This document shows, in pieces, positions 1-6,730 of a stretch of 64,000 nucleotides of DNA; the stretch's first letter is position 1, and each line of letters starts with the position of its first letter. Where the stretch lies: the NCBI GenBank assembly GCA_025462865.1, contig JAOAPI010000026.1, forward strand, positions 62,001-126,000, in the 5' to 3' direction. This stretch comes from Candidatus Sulfotelmatobacter sp. (lineage in GTDB: Bacteria; Acidobacteriota; Terriglobia; Terriglobales; Acidobacteriaceae). Position numbers and translations under genes: made by a program. The notes beneath the pieces were generated by a model. That model saw only the letters and a list, made by a program, of their open reading frames with translations, had not been told where the DNA came from and searched no databases.

Positions 1-1
1 G

Positions 2-1384
2 ACCACAGCGGGGCGCACTGGCGCGACAGCCCACACACCGACGACCGGCCATACCGCAACTCCTGGGCGGAACAATGCCACCGCGCACCCTGCCAACGCA
101 GCGAATGCCAGGCCGGCCGGCGGCGCGAATGCCAAGGGTTCTGCCGGAAACCGCCCCGGTGGCGCGACCGCTCGACCTTCACATACGCCGCCGGGTAGAC
201 AGGTCTCACTGAAAGGTGGAGGCTCTGCGCACATTCGTCCCAACGGCCAGATCCGATCAGTCAATCGGAATGGAATGCATATTGAGCACGGGGTTCGCGG
301 CGAACGCAGGGTGGTGAGCACGCGCAACGGAGTGCGAGTGGTGAGCAATGGAAGGCGCGGCGGCTATGTGCAACGCGCTTATGTCACGCGAGGTGGCCGC
401 TCTTATTATTCACGCACGTATTATTACCATGGCCAGTACCGGGCAGGCGTCTATCGCGGCTATAACTATGGCGGCCGTCCCTATTATGGCTACTATCCCG
501 CTTACTATTACCATCCTGTTTATTATGGGTGGGCTTATAACCCGTGGCCGGCACCGGTCGCTTACGGCTGGGGCTGGGGCGGAGCGCCCTGGTACGGTTA
601 TTACGGCGGCTATTTCGAGCCTTATCCGGTGTATCCTTCCGCAGCTTTCTGGCTGACCGATTATCTGGTCGCTGCCAGCCTGCGGGCCGCCTATGAAGCC
701 CAAGCGCAATCCACCGAAGGATTGTTGCATCCGGATGCAGGGGATGGAACGCTTTTGGCCAGCTTGCTTGCGGTCGCGCCTGCAGCCGGAGAAACCGCCA
801 AGCTTAGCCCCGAAGTCAAGAAAGAACTGGCGGAAGAAGTGAAGGCGCTGCTTGCGGCTGAACAGGCCGAAGCAGGGAAGGGCGCCGGGTCTTCCGGCGG
901 ACCACCAGCCAGCAAGGACGAAGCTCCACCTGCACTGGATCCTAACTTTCGCACGTTCCCGGTCTCCTCCGAGCTCACGCTGGTGGTCGACGGCAACGAG
1001 TGTGCACTGTCGGATGGAGACATTGTTACTCGAACCACGGAAACGCCAGATGACGATCAGAACGTGAACGTGAAAGTTGTCGGCAGCAAAAAGTCAGATT
1101 GTGCAGTTGGTTCGGAAGGGCCGGTTGCGGTGGACGATCTTCAGGAGATGTACAACCACTTCCGCGAACAGCTGAAGGATGGCATGGGTGAACTCGCCAA
1201 GAAGCAGGGAACCGGAGGGCTACCCAAAGCTCCGGACACGAGCACGGTCGCTGGAGATGTTCCTCCTCCCGAGCCGGACAAGAGTGCGGAGAAGAGTCTG
1301 AAGGAGCAGCAGTCTGCCGCCGATCAGACCGAATCAGATGTGAAGCAAGAAGCCGGGCCTAATTCCGGCGGCGGTGGACAGTAA
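2..1384 (+). CDS. Tyr/Gly-rich hypothetical protein, 5' end outside window
   Basis: The frame is open from base 2 with no stop before 1384, so the gene begins upstream of the window; the ATG at 275 is only an internal methionine. At least 460 residues are visible. The first ~90 are Ala/Thr/Gly/Pro-rich and disordered-looking, followed by a basic stretch (RGGYVQRAYVTRGGRSYYSR) and about 70 residues dominated by Tyr, Gly, Pro and Trp. After that come a short helix (WLTDYLVAASLRAAYEAQ), a Lys/Glu/Ala-rich helix and a compact C-terminal part with two Cys (NECALSDGD and KSDCAVG). The tail is polar and Gly-rich. The composition suggests an exported or cell-surface protein, but the N-terminus that would show a signal peptide is missing. 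I recognise the style from acidobacterial genomes but know no function. Confidence 0.8.
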   Translation, partial: TTAGRTGATAHTPTTGHTATPGRNNATAHPANAANARPAGGANAKGSAGNRPGGATARPSHTPPGRQVSLKGGGSAHIRPNGQIRSVNRNGMHIEHGVRGERRVVSTRNGVRVVSNGRRGGYVQRAYVTRGGRSYYSRTYYYHGQYRAGVYRGYNYGGRPYYGYYPAYYYHPVYYGWAYNPWPAPVAYGWGWGGAPWYGYYGGYFEPYPVYPSAAFWLTDYLVAASLRAAYEAQAQSTEGLLHPDAGDGTLLASLLAVAPAAGETAKLSPEVKKELAEEVKALLAAEQAEAGKGAGSSGGPPASKDEAPPALDPNFRTFPVSSELTLVVDGNECALSDGDIVTRTTETPDDDQNVNVKVVGSKKSDCAVGSEGPVAVDDLQEMYNHFREQLKDGMGELAKKQGTGGLPKAPDTSTVAGDVPPPEPDKSAEKSLKEQQSAADQTESDVKQEAGPNSGGGGQ

Positions 1385-1400
1385 AGGAAGAACCAGGAGC

Positions 1401-1428
1401 GGGAGCATCGCTGGCATGGGATGCTCCC
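1401..1428 (+). terminator. Hairpin after the Tyr-rich gene, possible terminator
   Basis: GGGAGCATC (1401-1409) pairs perfectly with GATGCTCCC (1420-1428) around a 10-base loop, 17 bases after the stop codon. There is no T-tract after it, so it may be a weak terminator or an mRNA 3' end stabiliser. Confidence 0.45.
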
Positions 1429-1482
1429 ATCTGTAAACGATCCGTGTTACTGGCGCGAGAGAGAATTCGCAGGAGGCTGACA

Positions 1483-2310
1483 ATGGGACAGCAGACATTG
1501 AAAGCGGTTATTTCAGGAGTAGGGTTCATTCTTACGGCGTTCGTTCCATGCTCCCTGGCGCAAGCACCCACACTACAGGAGCAACTTGCCGCGCAGTACA
1601 AAGCGGTGAAGATGGGATCGGATACCAGCGGGTATTCCGTGGTCGAGTCGGGTACTCTGCTGGCGATTCAGAAGGGCGGAATCCTGGCTGTGCCGTATTC
1701 CGACCAAAGCGTTCTTACCACGAAATATGAAGGCGGCTCGGTACATACTCCGAGTGGCTTGCTGACCAAGGGAATCGGCTTCGGGATGAAACGATTCGGG
1801 AAGGAACAGACGACTCACTTATTTCAGGTGGGAGATAAAGTTTATCCCTCAAAAATTGATGTGAATGTGGCCAGCGATAAGGTCTCCATGCTGATCATTG
1901 CTTGCGATACCTGTAACAAGACTGATCCGCCTACGTACAACAAGGCGCAGGTGGTCTTCCAGTTTCCCAAAGGATCCCTAGCCAAGGCTGGCGCGGGCGA
2001 AGTGGAAGACACTATCGGGCAGTTGCTCTCCATCAGTGATGATGCACAGCAGGGTGGCGGAGATCAAGGCGGACAGCAACAGCCGCAGGGAGGGCAAGGT
2101 CAGCAAGGAGATCAGGGCCAGCAGCAGGGGAATCAGCAACCGCAGCCACAGGCTGAGCCGCAGAGCATCGAGAAGGGTATGACTACTGACCAGGTCGAAG
2201 CGGCCATGGGCAAGCCGGAGAAGATTGTGAATCTCGGTCCAAAGAAGATTTACGTATATAAAGATCTGAAGGTGACCTTCCTGAACGGAAAAGTTTTCGA
2301 CGTGCAGTGA
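1483..2310 (+). CDS. Secreted Gln/Gly-rich protein with BamE/SmpA-like C-terminal motif
   Basis: Start chosen at ATG 1483 because AGGAGG lies at 1471-1476, six bases upstream, and the protein then opens with a signal peptide (MGQQTLKAVISG, hydrophobic core, cleavage near SLAQA). A GTG at 1444 is in frame but would put 13 charged residues before the signal. The product is 275 residues. Residues ~30-180 form a globular domain of unknown family with one CDTC pair. A ~45-residue Gln/Gly linker follows. The last ~45 residues (KGMTTDQVEAAMGKPEKI, then IYVYKDLKVTFLNGKV) match the pattern of BamE/SmpA-type lipoprotein folds, in which a G-M-T-x-x-Q-V helix precedes a small beta sheet. It has no lipobox, so it is probably periplasmic. 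Domain assignment is by eye. Confidence 0.75.
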   Translation: MGQQTLKAVISGVGFILTAFVPCSLAQAPTLQEQLAAQYKAVKMGSDTSGYSVVESGTLLAIQKGGILAVPYSDQSVLTTKYEGGSVHTPSGLLTKGIGFGMKRFGKEQTTHLFQVGDKVYPSKIDVNVASDKVSMLIIACDTCNKTDPPTYNKAQVVFQFPKGSLAKAGAGEVEDTIGQLLSISDDAQQGGGDQGGQQQPQGGQGQQGDQGQQQGNQQPQPQAEPQSIEKGMTTDQVEAAMGKPEKIVNLGPKKIYVYKDLKVTFLNGKVFDVQ

Positions 2311-2329
2311 GCTTTGACGAATTAAGAAT

Positions 2330-2363
2330 GCGGCGGTTCAAAGTTTGACCTGTGAGCCGCCGC
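2330..2363 (+). terminator. Long GC-rich hairpin downstream of the BamE-like gene
   Basis: GCGGCGGTTCA (2330-2340) pairs with TGAGCCGCCGC (2353-2363), an 11-bp stem with one G-U pair and a 12-base loop. It starts 20 bases after the stop codon. No T-tract follows, so a terminator role is likely but not certain. Confidence 0.45.
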
Positions 2364-2807
2364 AAGTGAGTGCTAGTCGAGGTGAGAACTTACCCTCGCG
2401 TTTGCAGGTTCGGCGACACCGAGAGGTGACCTGCTTCCGCGGAGGAGAAGGTAAGGCCCACAGAAGCAGCAACTTGAGCGCGCGACATAGTACTTCCGTA
2501 CCGTCTGTAGTACTTCAGTTACCGGCTCCAGAGTGACCAGTAAGGGGCTATTGGAATTATACTTCTAATTGTGCACTCGTCCACATAGACCACATCATAT
2601 AGATTTCCCCTCCAGGCCGCCTTCCGGCGAATTCTAGAAAACCGGCACAAAACCCAATAAAACTCGGACATTTGCTCTGACCTGAGGTTTTTCAGGGCTG
2701 ATATATGCTCTGGACACCGAGAGCCCCCGGATAGGCATGGAGGGCCGGGTAAGCGCGGGCAGGACAAGCCGCGCAGCGAAGGTTCTGCGGACTGGGCAAA
2801 AGGGAAC
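2364..2807 (+). other. Non-coding leader region upstream of the HTH/pil cluster
   Basis: No convincing gene is present; short open frames here have unnatural composition. The stretch is rich in possible RNA structure: CGAGG...CCTCG around 2378-2399 and GCAGGT...ACCTGC around 2405-2432, followed by the tandem repeat at 2488-2524 and an AT-richer segment (2540-2610) where a promoter could lie. I could not match it to a known riboswitch or to the SRP, 6S or RNase P RNAs. It probably carries the promoter and operators for the pilus cluster. Confidence 0.5.
2488..2524 (+). promoter_or_regulatory. 20-bp tandem repeat, candidate double operator
   Basis: TAGTACTTCCGTACCG (2488-2503) and TAGTACTTCAGTTACCG (2508-2524) are two near-identical words whose starts are 20 bases apart, close to two helical turns. 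Such same-face tandem sites are typical of protein binding. The next gene downstream is the HTH gene at 2808, ahead of the pilus operon. The binding protein is unknown. Confidence 0.4.
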
Positions 2808-3044
2808 ATGGCCGACTCGCGAGAAGTGATGAACATTCGTCAAGCTTCGCAGTATCTGGGAGTGAGTGCGGACACGCTCTACAAATACGTAGGCGAGCAA
2901 AAGATCCCCGCCTTCAAATTGGGCAATCGCTGGCGCTTCAAGAAATCGAAGCTGGACCAGTGGATGGAAGAGAAGTCCAGCCAGATGGAGACGGGAACGA
3001 AGCATAAACCGAAGGCGGCGACTAAAGCTGCCGGGTCACAGTAG
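2808..3044 (+). CDS. Small excisionase/MerR-type HTH DNA-binding protein
   Basis: This 78-residue protein has the helix-turn-helix_17 pattern of the excisionase family: MNIRQASQYLGVSADTLYKY (helix, turn, recognition helix), then the wing IPAFKLGNRWRFKKSKLDQW. The last ~25 residues are a Lys/Ala-rich tail. Proteins of this type bind DNA; some are phage excisionases, others are chromosomal regulators. No integrase or attachment site is nearby, and the gene sits directly upstream of pilM in the same direction, 48 bases away. A local regulator is therefore more likely than a prophage remnant. The start has a modest upstream AAAGGG. Confidence 0.8.
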   Translation: MADSREVMNIRQASQYLGVSADTLYKYVGEQKIPAFKLGNRWRFKKSKLDQWMEEKSSQMETGTKHKPKAATKAAGSQ

Positions 3045-3053
3045 TCAAAAAAA

Positions 3054-3070
3054 GCCGGCAGTATGCCGGC
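3054..3070 (+). other. Palindromic hairpin between the HTH gene and pilM
   Basis: GCCGGC (3054-3059), loop AGTAT, GCCGGC (3065-3070). On the minus strand it is followed by seven T, so it reads as an intrinsic terminator in that direction. On the plus strand it lies in the pilM leader and contains the ATG at 3063, which argues against that ATG being used. Confidence 0.55.
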
Positions 3071-3092
3071 GCTACTAAAAAGGCGGGCACAC

Positions 3093-4148
3093 ATGTTTGG
3101 AATGGGATCGAAGACGATAGTAGGTCTGGATGTGGGCTCTTCCAGCATCAAGGCGGTGGAGTTGAAGAAAAAGGGTGGGCAGATTGAAGTGTCGCACCTG
3201 GGGCTGGAACCGCTGTCCTCCGACATTGTGGTGGATTCGATGATCGTCGACTCGGGAACCGTCTCGAGCGCGATCGCCAAGCTGTTCACAGACTGCCTGA
3301 TCAAAACCAAGCAGGTAGCAACCGCGGTGAGCGGACACTCGGTGATTGTGAAAAAGATCTCGCTGCCTTCGATGAGCGACCAGGAACTAGCCGAGACCAT
3401 CGAGAAAGAAGCGGCGCAGCACATCCCCTTCGATCTGTCGGATGTGAGTCTCGACTATCAGATTCTCTCCGAGGAGGCGGGCAGTCCGCAGATGGACGTC
3501 CTGCTGGTGGCTGTTAAGAAGGACAAGATTCTGAACTACACCAACGTACTCTCGATGGCGGGACGCACCCCGGCTATCGTGGACATCGATGCCCTGGCGC
3601 TGCAGAACTGCTACGAGTACAACTACCAGCCCGCGCCCGGCCAGGTGGTGGCGCTTTTGAATCTGGGCGCCAGCGTGATGAACATCAACATCGTGAAAGG
3701 TACTACACCGCTGTTCCCGCGCGACGTCAGCGTAGGCGGTCACCAGTACACGGACTCGCTGCAGAAAGAATTGGACTTGAACTTCGATGATGCCGAGAAG
3801 CTGAAGTTAGGGCACAAGGTCGGTACGGTAAGTGAAGATGCGAAGGCGCCAATCTTGCAACAGGTGACGGAAATCATCGTGCTGGAAATTCAGAAGACGT
3901 TCGACTTCTTCCGGGCCAGCGCTGCGGGCGAGCACATCGAAAAGATTTATTTAGCCGGAGGTTCGGCGAAGGTGCCGGGTTTGATGGAAGCGCTGCGGCA
4001 GGAATTTTCCATGCCGGTGGAATTGTTAAATCCATTCCAGCGTGTAATACCGCCGTCAGACGGACCAGGAGCCGAACTGGTGGAGCAGAATCCGGGCCAG
4101 CTGGCAGTTGCTGTGGGCTTGGCTTTGAGGAGCTTTGAATCCTTATGA
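3093..4148 (+). CDS. pilM: Type IV pilus inner-membrane platform protein PilM
   Basis: An actin-like (FtsA-related) cytoplasmic protein that binds ATP and the PilN N-terminus to anchor the pilus alignment complex. The phosphate-1 motif GLDVGSSSIKAVEL is at the N-terminus, VALLNLGASVMNINIV is in the second half, and the adenosine motif IYLAGGSAKVPGLMEAL is near residue 290. Start taken at ATG 3093 (MFGMGSKTIVGLDVG), giving 351 residues, a typical PilM length. The in-frame ATG at 3063 lies inside a hairpin and adds ten basic residues not usual for the family. First gene of pilMNOPQ; its stop overlaps the pilN start (ATGA), which suggests coupled translation. Confidence 0.95.
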   Translation: MFGMGSKTIVGLDVGSSSIKAVELKKKGGQIEVSHLGLEPLSSDIVVDSMIVDSGTVSSAIAKLFTDCLIKTKQVATAVSGHSVIVKKISLPSMSDQELAETIEKEAAQHIPFDLSDVSLDYQILSEEAGSPQMDVLLVAVKKDKILNYTNVLSMAGRTPAIVDIDALALQNCYEYNYQPAPGQVVALLNLGASVMNINIVKGTTPLFPRDVSVGGHQYTDSLQKELDLNFDDAEKLKLGHKVGTVSEDAKAPILQQVTEIIVLEIQKTFDFFRASAAGEHIEKIYLAGGSAKVPGLMEALRQEFSMPVELLNPFQRVIPPSDGPGAELVEQNPGQLAVAVGLALRSFESL

Positions 4149-4741
4149 TCAGAATTAATCTTCTCGAAACAGCAAAGGGAAAAAACAAGCGTGCCGGAGG
4201 CAGTAGCGGACCGTCGTTGCCCGCCATGGAAATGGGCGACATGGGTTCGCCCAAACTGAAAGTTCTGGCGGTGCTGGTGCTGACTGGCTTATTGAATTTT
4301 GGCTACTGGTACCGGCTGGACCGCCAGGCACAGTCGATCGCGAAGCAAATGCAGGCGGCTGAGCAGAAGAATCGCGAACTCAGCGACGTGAAGGCTCGCT
4401 ACATCGAGCGGCAGACCCAAGCCAATAACTACAAGCGGCGCGTGGACGTAATTGATTCCTTGCGCGCGGCTCAGGCCGGGCCGGTCAATCTGCTGGCAAT
4501 GCTGGGCGAAACGGTGAACGGTACAGAAGCCGTCTGGCTGAAGAAGATGGATGACACGGGCGCGAGCGTAAACCTGGAAGGTATGGCGCTGAGCGCAGAT
4601 GCCGTGGCGGGATTGATTGCGAATCTCCAGAAGACGGGATTCTTCAAAAGCGTCGAAATGAAGGAAACCTACCAGGACGAATCGATCAAGGATATGCAGG
4701 CGTTCCAATTCACGCTGACCTGCGAGAAGGGAAAGTCGTAG
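4145..4741 (+). CDS. pilN: Type IV pilus assembly protein PilN
   Basis: A 198-residue single-pass inner-membrane protein. The N-terminus MIRINLLETAKGKNK is the PilN signature that docks into PilM. One membrane helix (VLAVLVLTGLLNFGYWY, about residues 38-55) precedes a coiled coil (residues ~60-105) and a small periplasmic ferredoxin-like fold. PilN pairs with PilO and links cytoplasmic PilM to periplasmic PilP. The start overlaps the pilM stop by four bases and pilO follows after ten bases. The loop between the PilM-binding motif and the membrane helix is somewhat long and Gly/Ser-rich. Confidence 0.93.
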   Translation: MIRINLLETAKGKNKRAGGSSGPSLPAMEMGDMGSPKLKVLAVLVLTGLLNFGYWYRLDRQAQSIAKQMQAAEQKNRELSDVKARYIERQTQANNYKRRVDVIDSLRAAQAGPVNLLAMLGETVNGTEAVWLKKMDDTGASVNLEGMALSADAVAGLIANLQKTGFFKSVEMKETYQDESIKDMQAFQFTLTCEKGKS

Positions 4742-4751
4742 AGGCGGACCT

Positions 4752-5387
4752 ATGGCAATGAATTTCAACGAACTCTCAGGCTTGAAGCAGTGGGCCACGG
4801 TGATCGCTGGAGGAGCGCTGGTTACAACAGCGCTGTACTTCACGGTGTTCAAGAGCCAGACCGATAAGAATGCCTCGGCGCGGCATGCGGTAGAGGACAA
4901 AGTTCGCGAGAACAACGAACTCGAGTCTTACCGTCCCAAGCTGAAAGATATGGAACGGCAATTGGCCAACTTGAAACAACAACTGGAAATCGAGAGGCGC
5001 ATCGTTCCCGATGAGAAGCAGGTGGATACCTTCATCGAGACGTTGGATGGGGAAGCGCAGAAAGCCGGCGTGGAACTGCGTCGCTTCGGGGCGAAGCCAG
5101 TGGTTTCGAAGGAGTACTACACGGAAGTCCCATTCGAACTCGAGTTGGATGGCCCGTACTACTCCATGTTGAATTTCTTTGACCGGGTGGGAAAGCTGGA
5201 GCGGATCGTGAACGTCAGCGGGTTGCTGGTGGCCACGACGAAGACTGCTACCGATGCGAAGGTGAAGCATACCTACCAGTACGCGCCGAACGAGAGCGTG
5301 GCGGCAACTTTTACCGCGACCACGTTCTTCAGTCATGATCTGGTGCCGCCAGCGGCGGGTCCAGGAACCAAGACCGCGAGCAAATAG
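4752..5387 (+). CDS. pilO: Type IV pilus assembly protein PilO
   Basis: A 211-residue bitopic inner-membrane protein. After a short cytoplasmic N-terminus (MAMNFNELSGLKQW) comes a membrane helix (about residues 15-31) and a coiled coil (ELESYRPKLKDMERQLANLK). The periplasmic domain contains the PilO pattern VDTFIETLDGEAQKAGVEL...FELELDGPYYSMLNFFDRVGKLERIVNV. PilO forms heterodimers with PilN and binds PilP. The last ~25 residues are a low-complexity Pro/Ala/Gly tail. Position between pilN and pilP fits the standard order. Confidence 0.93.
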   Translation: MAMNFNELSGLKQWATVIAGGALVTTALYFTVFKSQTDKNASARHAVEDKVRENNELESYRPKLKDMERQLANLKQQLEIERRIVPDEKQVDTFIETLDGEAQKAGVELRRFGAKPVVSKEYYTEVPFELELDGPYYSMLNFFDRVGKLERIVNVSGLLVATTKTATDAKVKHTYQYAPNESVAATFTATTFFSHDLVPPAAGPGTKTASK

Positions 5388-5396
5388 GAATCGCTT

Positions 5397-6638
5397 ATGA
5401 AGCTGACGACAGGCATTTTAGCAGTCACGATGACAGCGGCGGCCTGGGCGCAAGTCCCAGGCGGCAACAATAACCAGAGCAATGCATCGGCGGGAACTCC
5501 GGCGCAGCGCGCACAACAGGCCAAGCCGGCACCCGGCGCTCCGGCGCCAGCGGTGAAACCGGTGGTGATTCCGGGCGCGAAACCCGCGACGGCCACAAAG
5601 CCAGCGGCGCCGAAAACAGCGGTCGCTCCGGCCAAGCCGGCAGCGAAACCGTCTTCCCCTTCGGCGGCAAGCCAGAACAACCGGCTCGAGGGCGTGCACG
5701 TTCTGCACAATGCGGATGATATTCAAATCGAGATCAGCTCCCGCGAGGCAGTGACTCCGAAAGTGGACAAATTAAGTTCGCCCGCCCGCGTTGTCGTAGA
5801 GCTTCCAGCTACGGTGATGGCGACCCCGCAGAACAAAATTGCGGTTGGTGTTGCCGGAGTTAAAGGCGTGCGCATTGGGATGGACGGCAAGACTCCGCCG
5901 ACCACGAGCGTAGTGGTGGATCTAGAGAAAGCCATTGCCTATGAGTTAATGCCAGGTCCTGGAAACAAGTTCGTGTTGACGCTGCATACGGCGCAAGTAG
6001 TTGCGGTCGCAAAAGGTGCGCCAGCCAAGGTCCCGTCGAAGACTTCAGCTCCGGCCGCTAAAGTACAAGCGGCAGTAGCCAAGCCGCTTCCAGCGGCACC
6101 TTCCAGCACTTCGAAATTGCCAGCGGCAGCAACGATCGCTGCAGCTCCAAAAACCGGGAAGGTAGCTGTGGCCCCGAAAGAGACAGTGGCAGCTTCCAAG
6201 GGGACAGCTAAGGTTGCTGCTCCCGCTACTTCCAGGATTGCGGCTCAGGAGAAACCATCCAGTGCGATCAAGAAAGCGGAAGTTGCAGCCCCTCCGAAGC
6301 CGGAGGCAAAAAAGTGGGCAATGACCGGCAAGCGCGACCCGTTCTTCAGTCCGGTAGTACAGCAGAGCGCGGGTTCGGGTTGTTCGACCGGCAAAAAGTG
6401 TCTGGAGATTGGACAGATCAACGTGCGGGGTGTGGTGAAGGCAGAGACTGGCTTCATTGCAGTGGTCACCAACAGCCTGAACAAAGCCTATTTCCTGCAC
6501 GAGAACGATCCAGTGTTCAACGGCTACGTGGTGAGAATCACGGGAGACTCGGTAGTGTTCCAGGAGACGATGCAGGACAAGCTGGGCAAGGCGTTCACGC
6601 GGGAAGTGGTCAAGAGAATTACAACGCCAGCAGTATAG
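5397..6638 (+). CDS. pilP: PilP-type pilus lipoprotein homologue with extra AMIN domain
   Basis: A 413-residue exported protein (signal peptide MKLTTGILAVTMTAAAWAQ) with three parts. A Pro/Ala/Lys-rich linker is followed by an AMIN domain at about residues 97-200 (LEGVHVLHNADDIQIEIS ... GVKGVRIGMDGKTPPTTSVV). A second Ala/Lys/Pro linker leads to the PilP core at about 303-410 (KRDPFFSP, then INVRGVVKAETGFIAVVTN, HENDPVFNGYVVRI). PilP normally bridges PilN/PilO to the secretin PilQ and is only about 175 residues long; here the AMIN domain and linkers more than double it. AMIN domains bind peptidoglycan or septal wall and usually sit in PilQ. The family's usual lipobox Cys is not evident. The two Cys in CSTGKKC near residue 323 could form a disulfide. 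Confidence 0.88.
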   Translation: MKLTTGILAVTMTAAAWAQVPGGNNNQSNASAGTPAQRAQQAKPAPGAPAPAVKPVVIPGAKPATATKPAAPKTAVAPAKPAAKPSSPSAASQNNRLEGVHVLHNADDIQIEISSREAVTPKVDKLSSPARVVVELPATVMATPQNKIAVGVAGVKGVRIGMDGKTPPTTSVVVDLEKAIAYELMPGPGNKFVLTLHTAQVVAVAKGAPAKVPSKTSAPAAKVQAAVAKPLPAAPSSTSKLPAAATIAAAPKTGKVAVAPKETVAASKGTAKVAAPATSRIAAQEKPSSAIKKAEVAAPPKPEAKKWAMTGKRDPFFSPVVQQSAGSGCSTGKKCLEIGQINVRGVVKAETGFIAVVTNSLNKAYFLHENDPVFNGYVVRITGDSVVFQETMQDKLGKAFTREVVKRITTPAV

Positions 6639-6695
6639 CCATACGGCGGCACACCGGGAAAACCGGAGCACCGAAAATCGAGTTCAAGAAGGACA

Positions 6696-6713
6696 CGCGG
6701 GGCATACCCCGCG
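6696..6713 (+). promoter_or_regulatory. Perfect hairpin just upstream of the pilQ ribosome-binding site
   Basis: CGCGGGG (6696-6702), loop CATA, CCCCGCG (6707-6713): a perfect 7-bp GC stem ending four bases before the GGGGAGAAG ribosome-binding site of pilQ. It could stall RNase or ribosomes, or set the PilQ level relative to PilMNOP. No T-tract follows, so it is not a classical terminator. Confidence 0.45.
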
Positions 6714-6730
6714 AGTTGGGGAGAAGCGAA

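Noticed and set aside
275-1384. ATG 275 as the true start of the Tyr-rich gene.
   Set aside because: The frame continues open to the window edge with the same composition, so the gene is truncated, not complete.
2450-2475. Sequence resembling the 4.5S SRP RNA tip (GGTAAGGCCCACAGAAGCAGC).
   Set aside because: It lacks the GGAA tetraloop stem and the flanking helices of SRP RNA; chance similarity.
2345-2536. A 63-codon frame in the pilus leader.
   Set aside because: No ribosome-binding site, Arg/Ser/Pro-rich translation and overlap with likely RNA structure and the tandem repeat.
6314-6730. N-terminal extension of pilQ into pilP.
   Set aside because: The segment is a frame-shifted reading of pilP. 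The signal peptide and ribosome-binding site fix the pilQ start at 6731.
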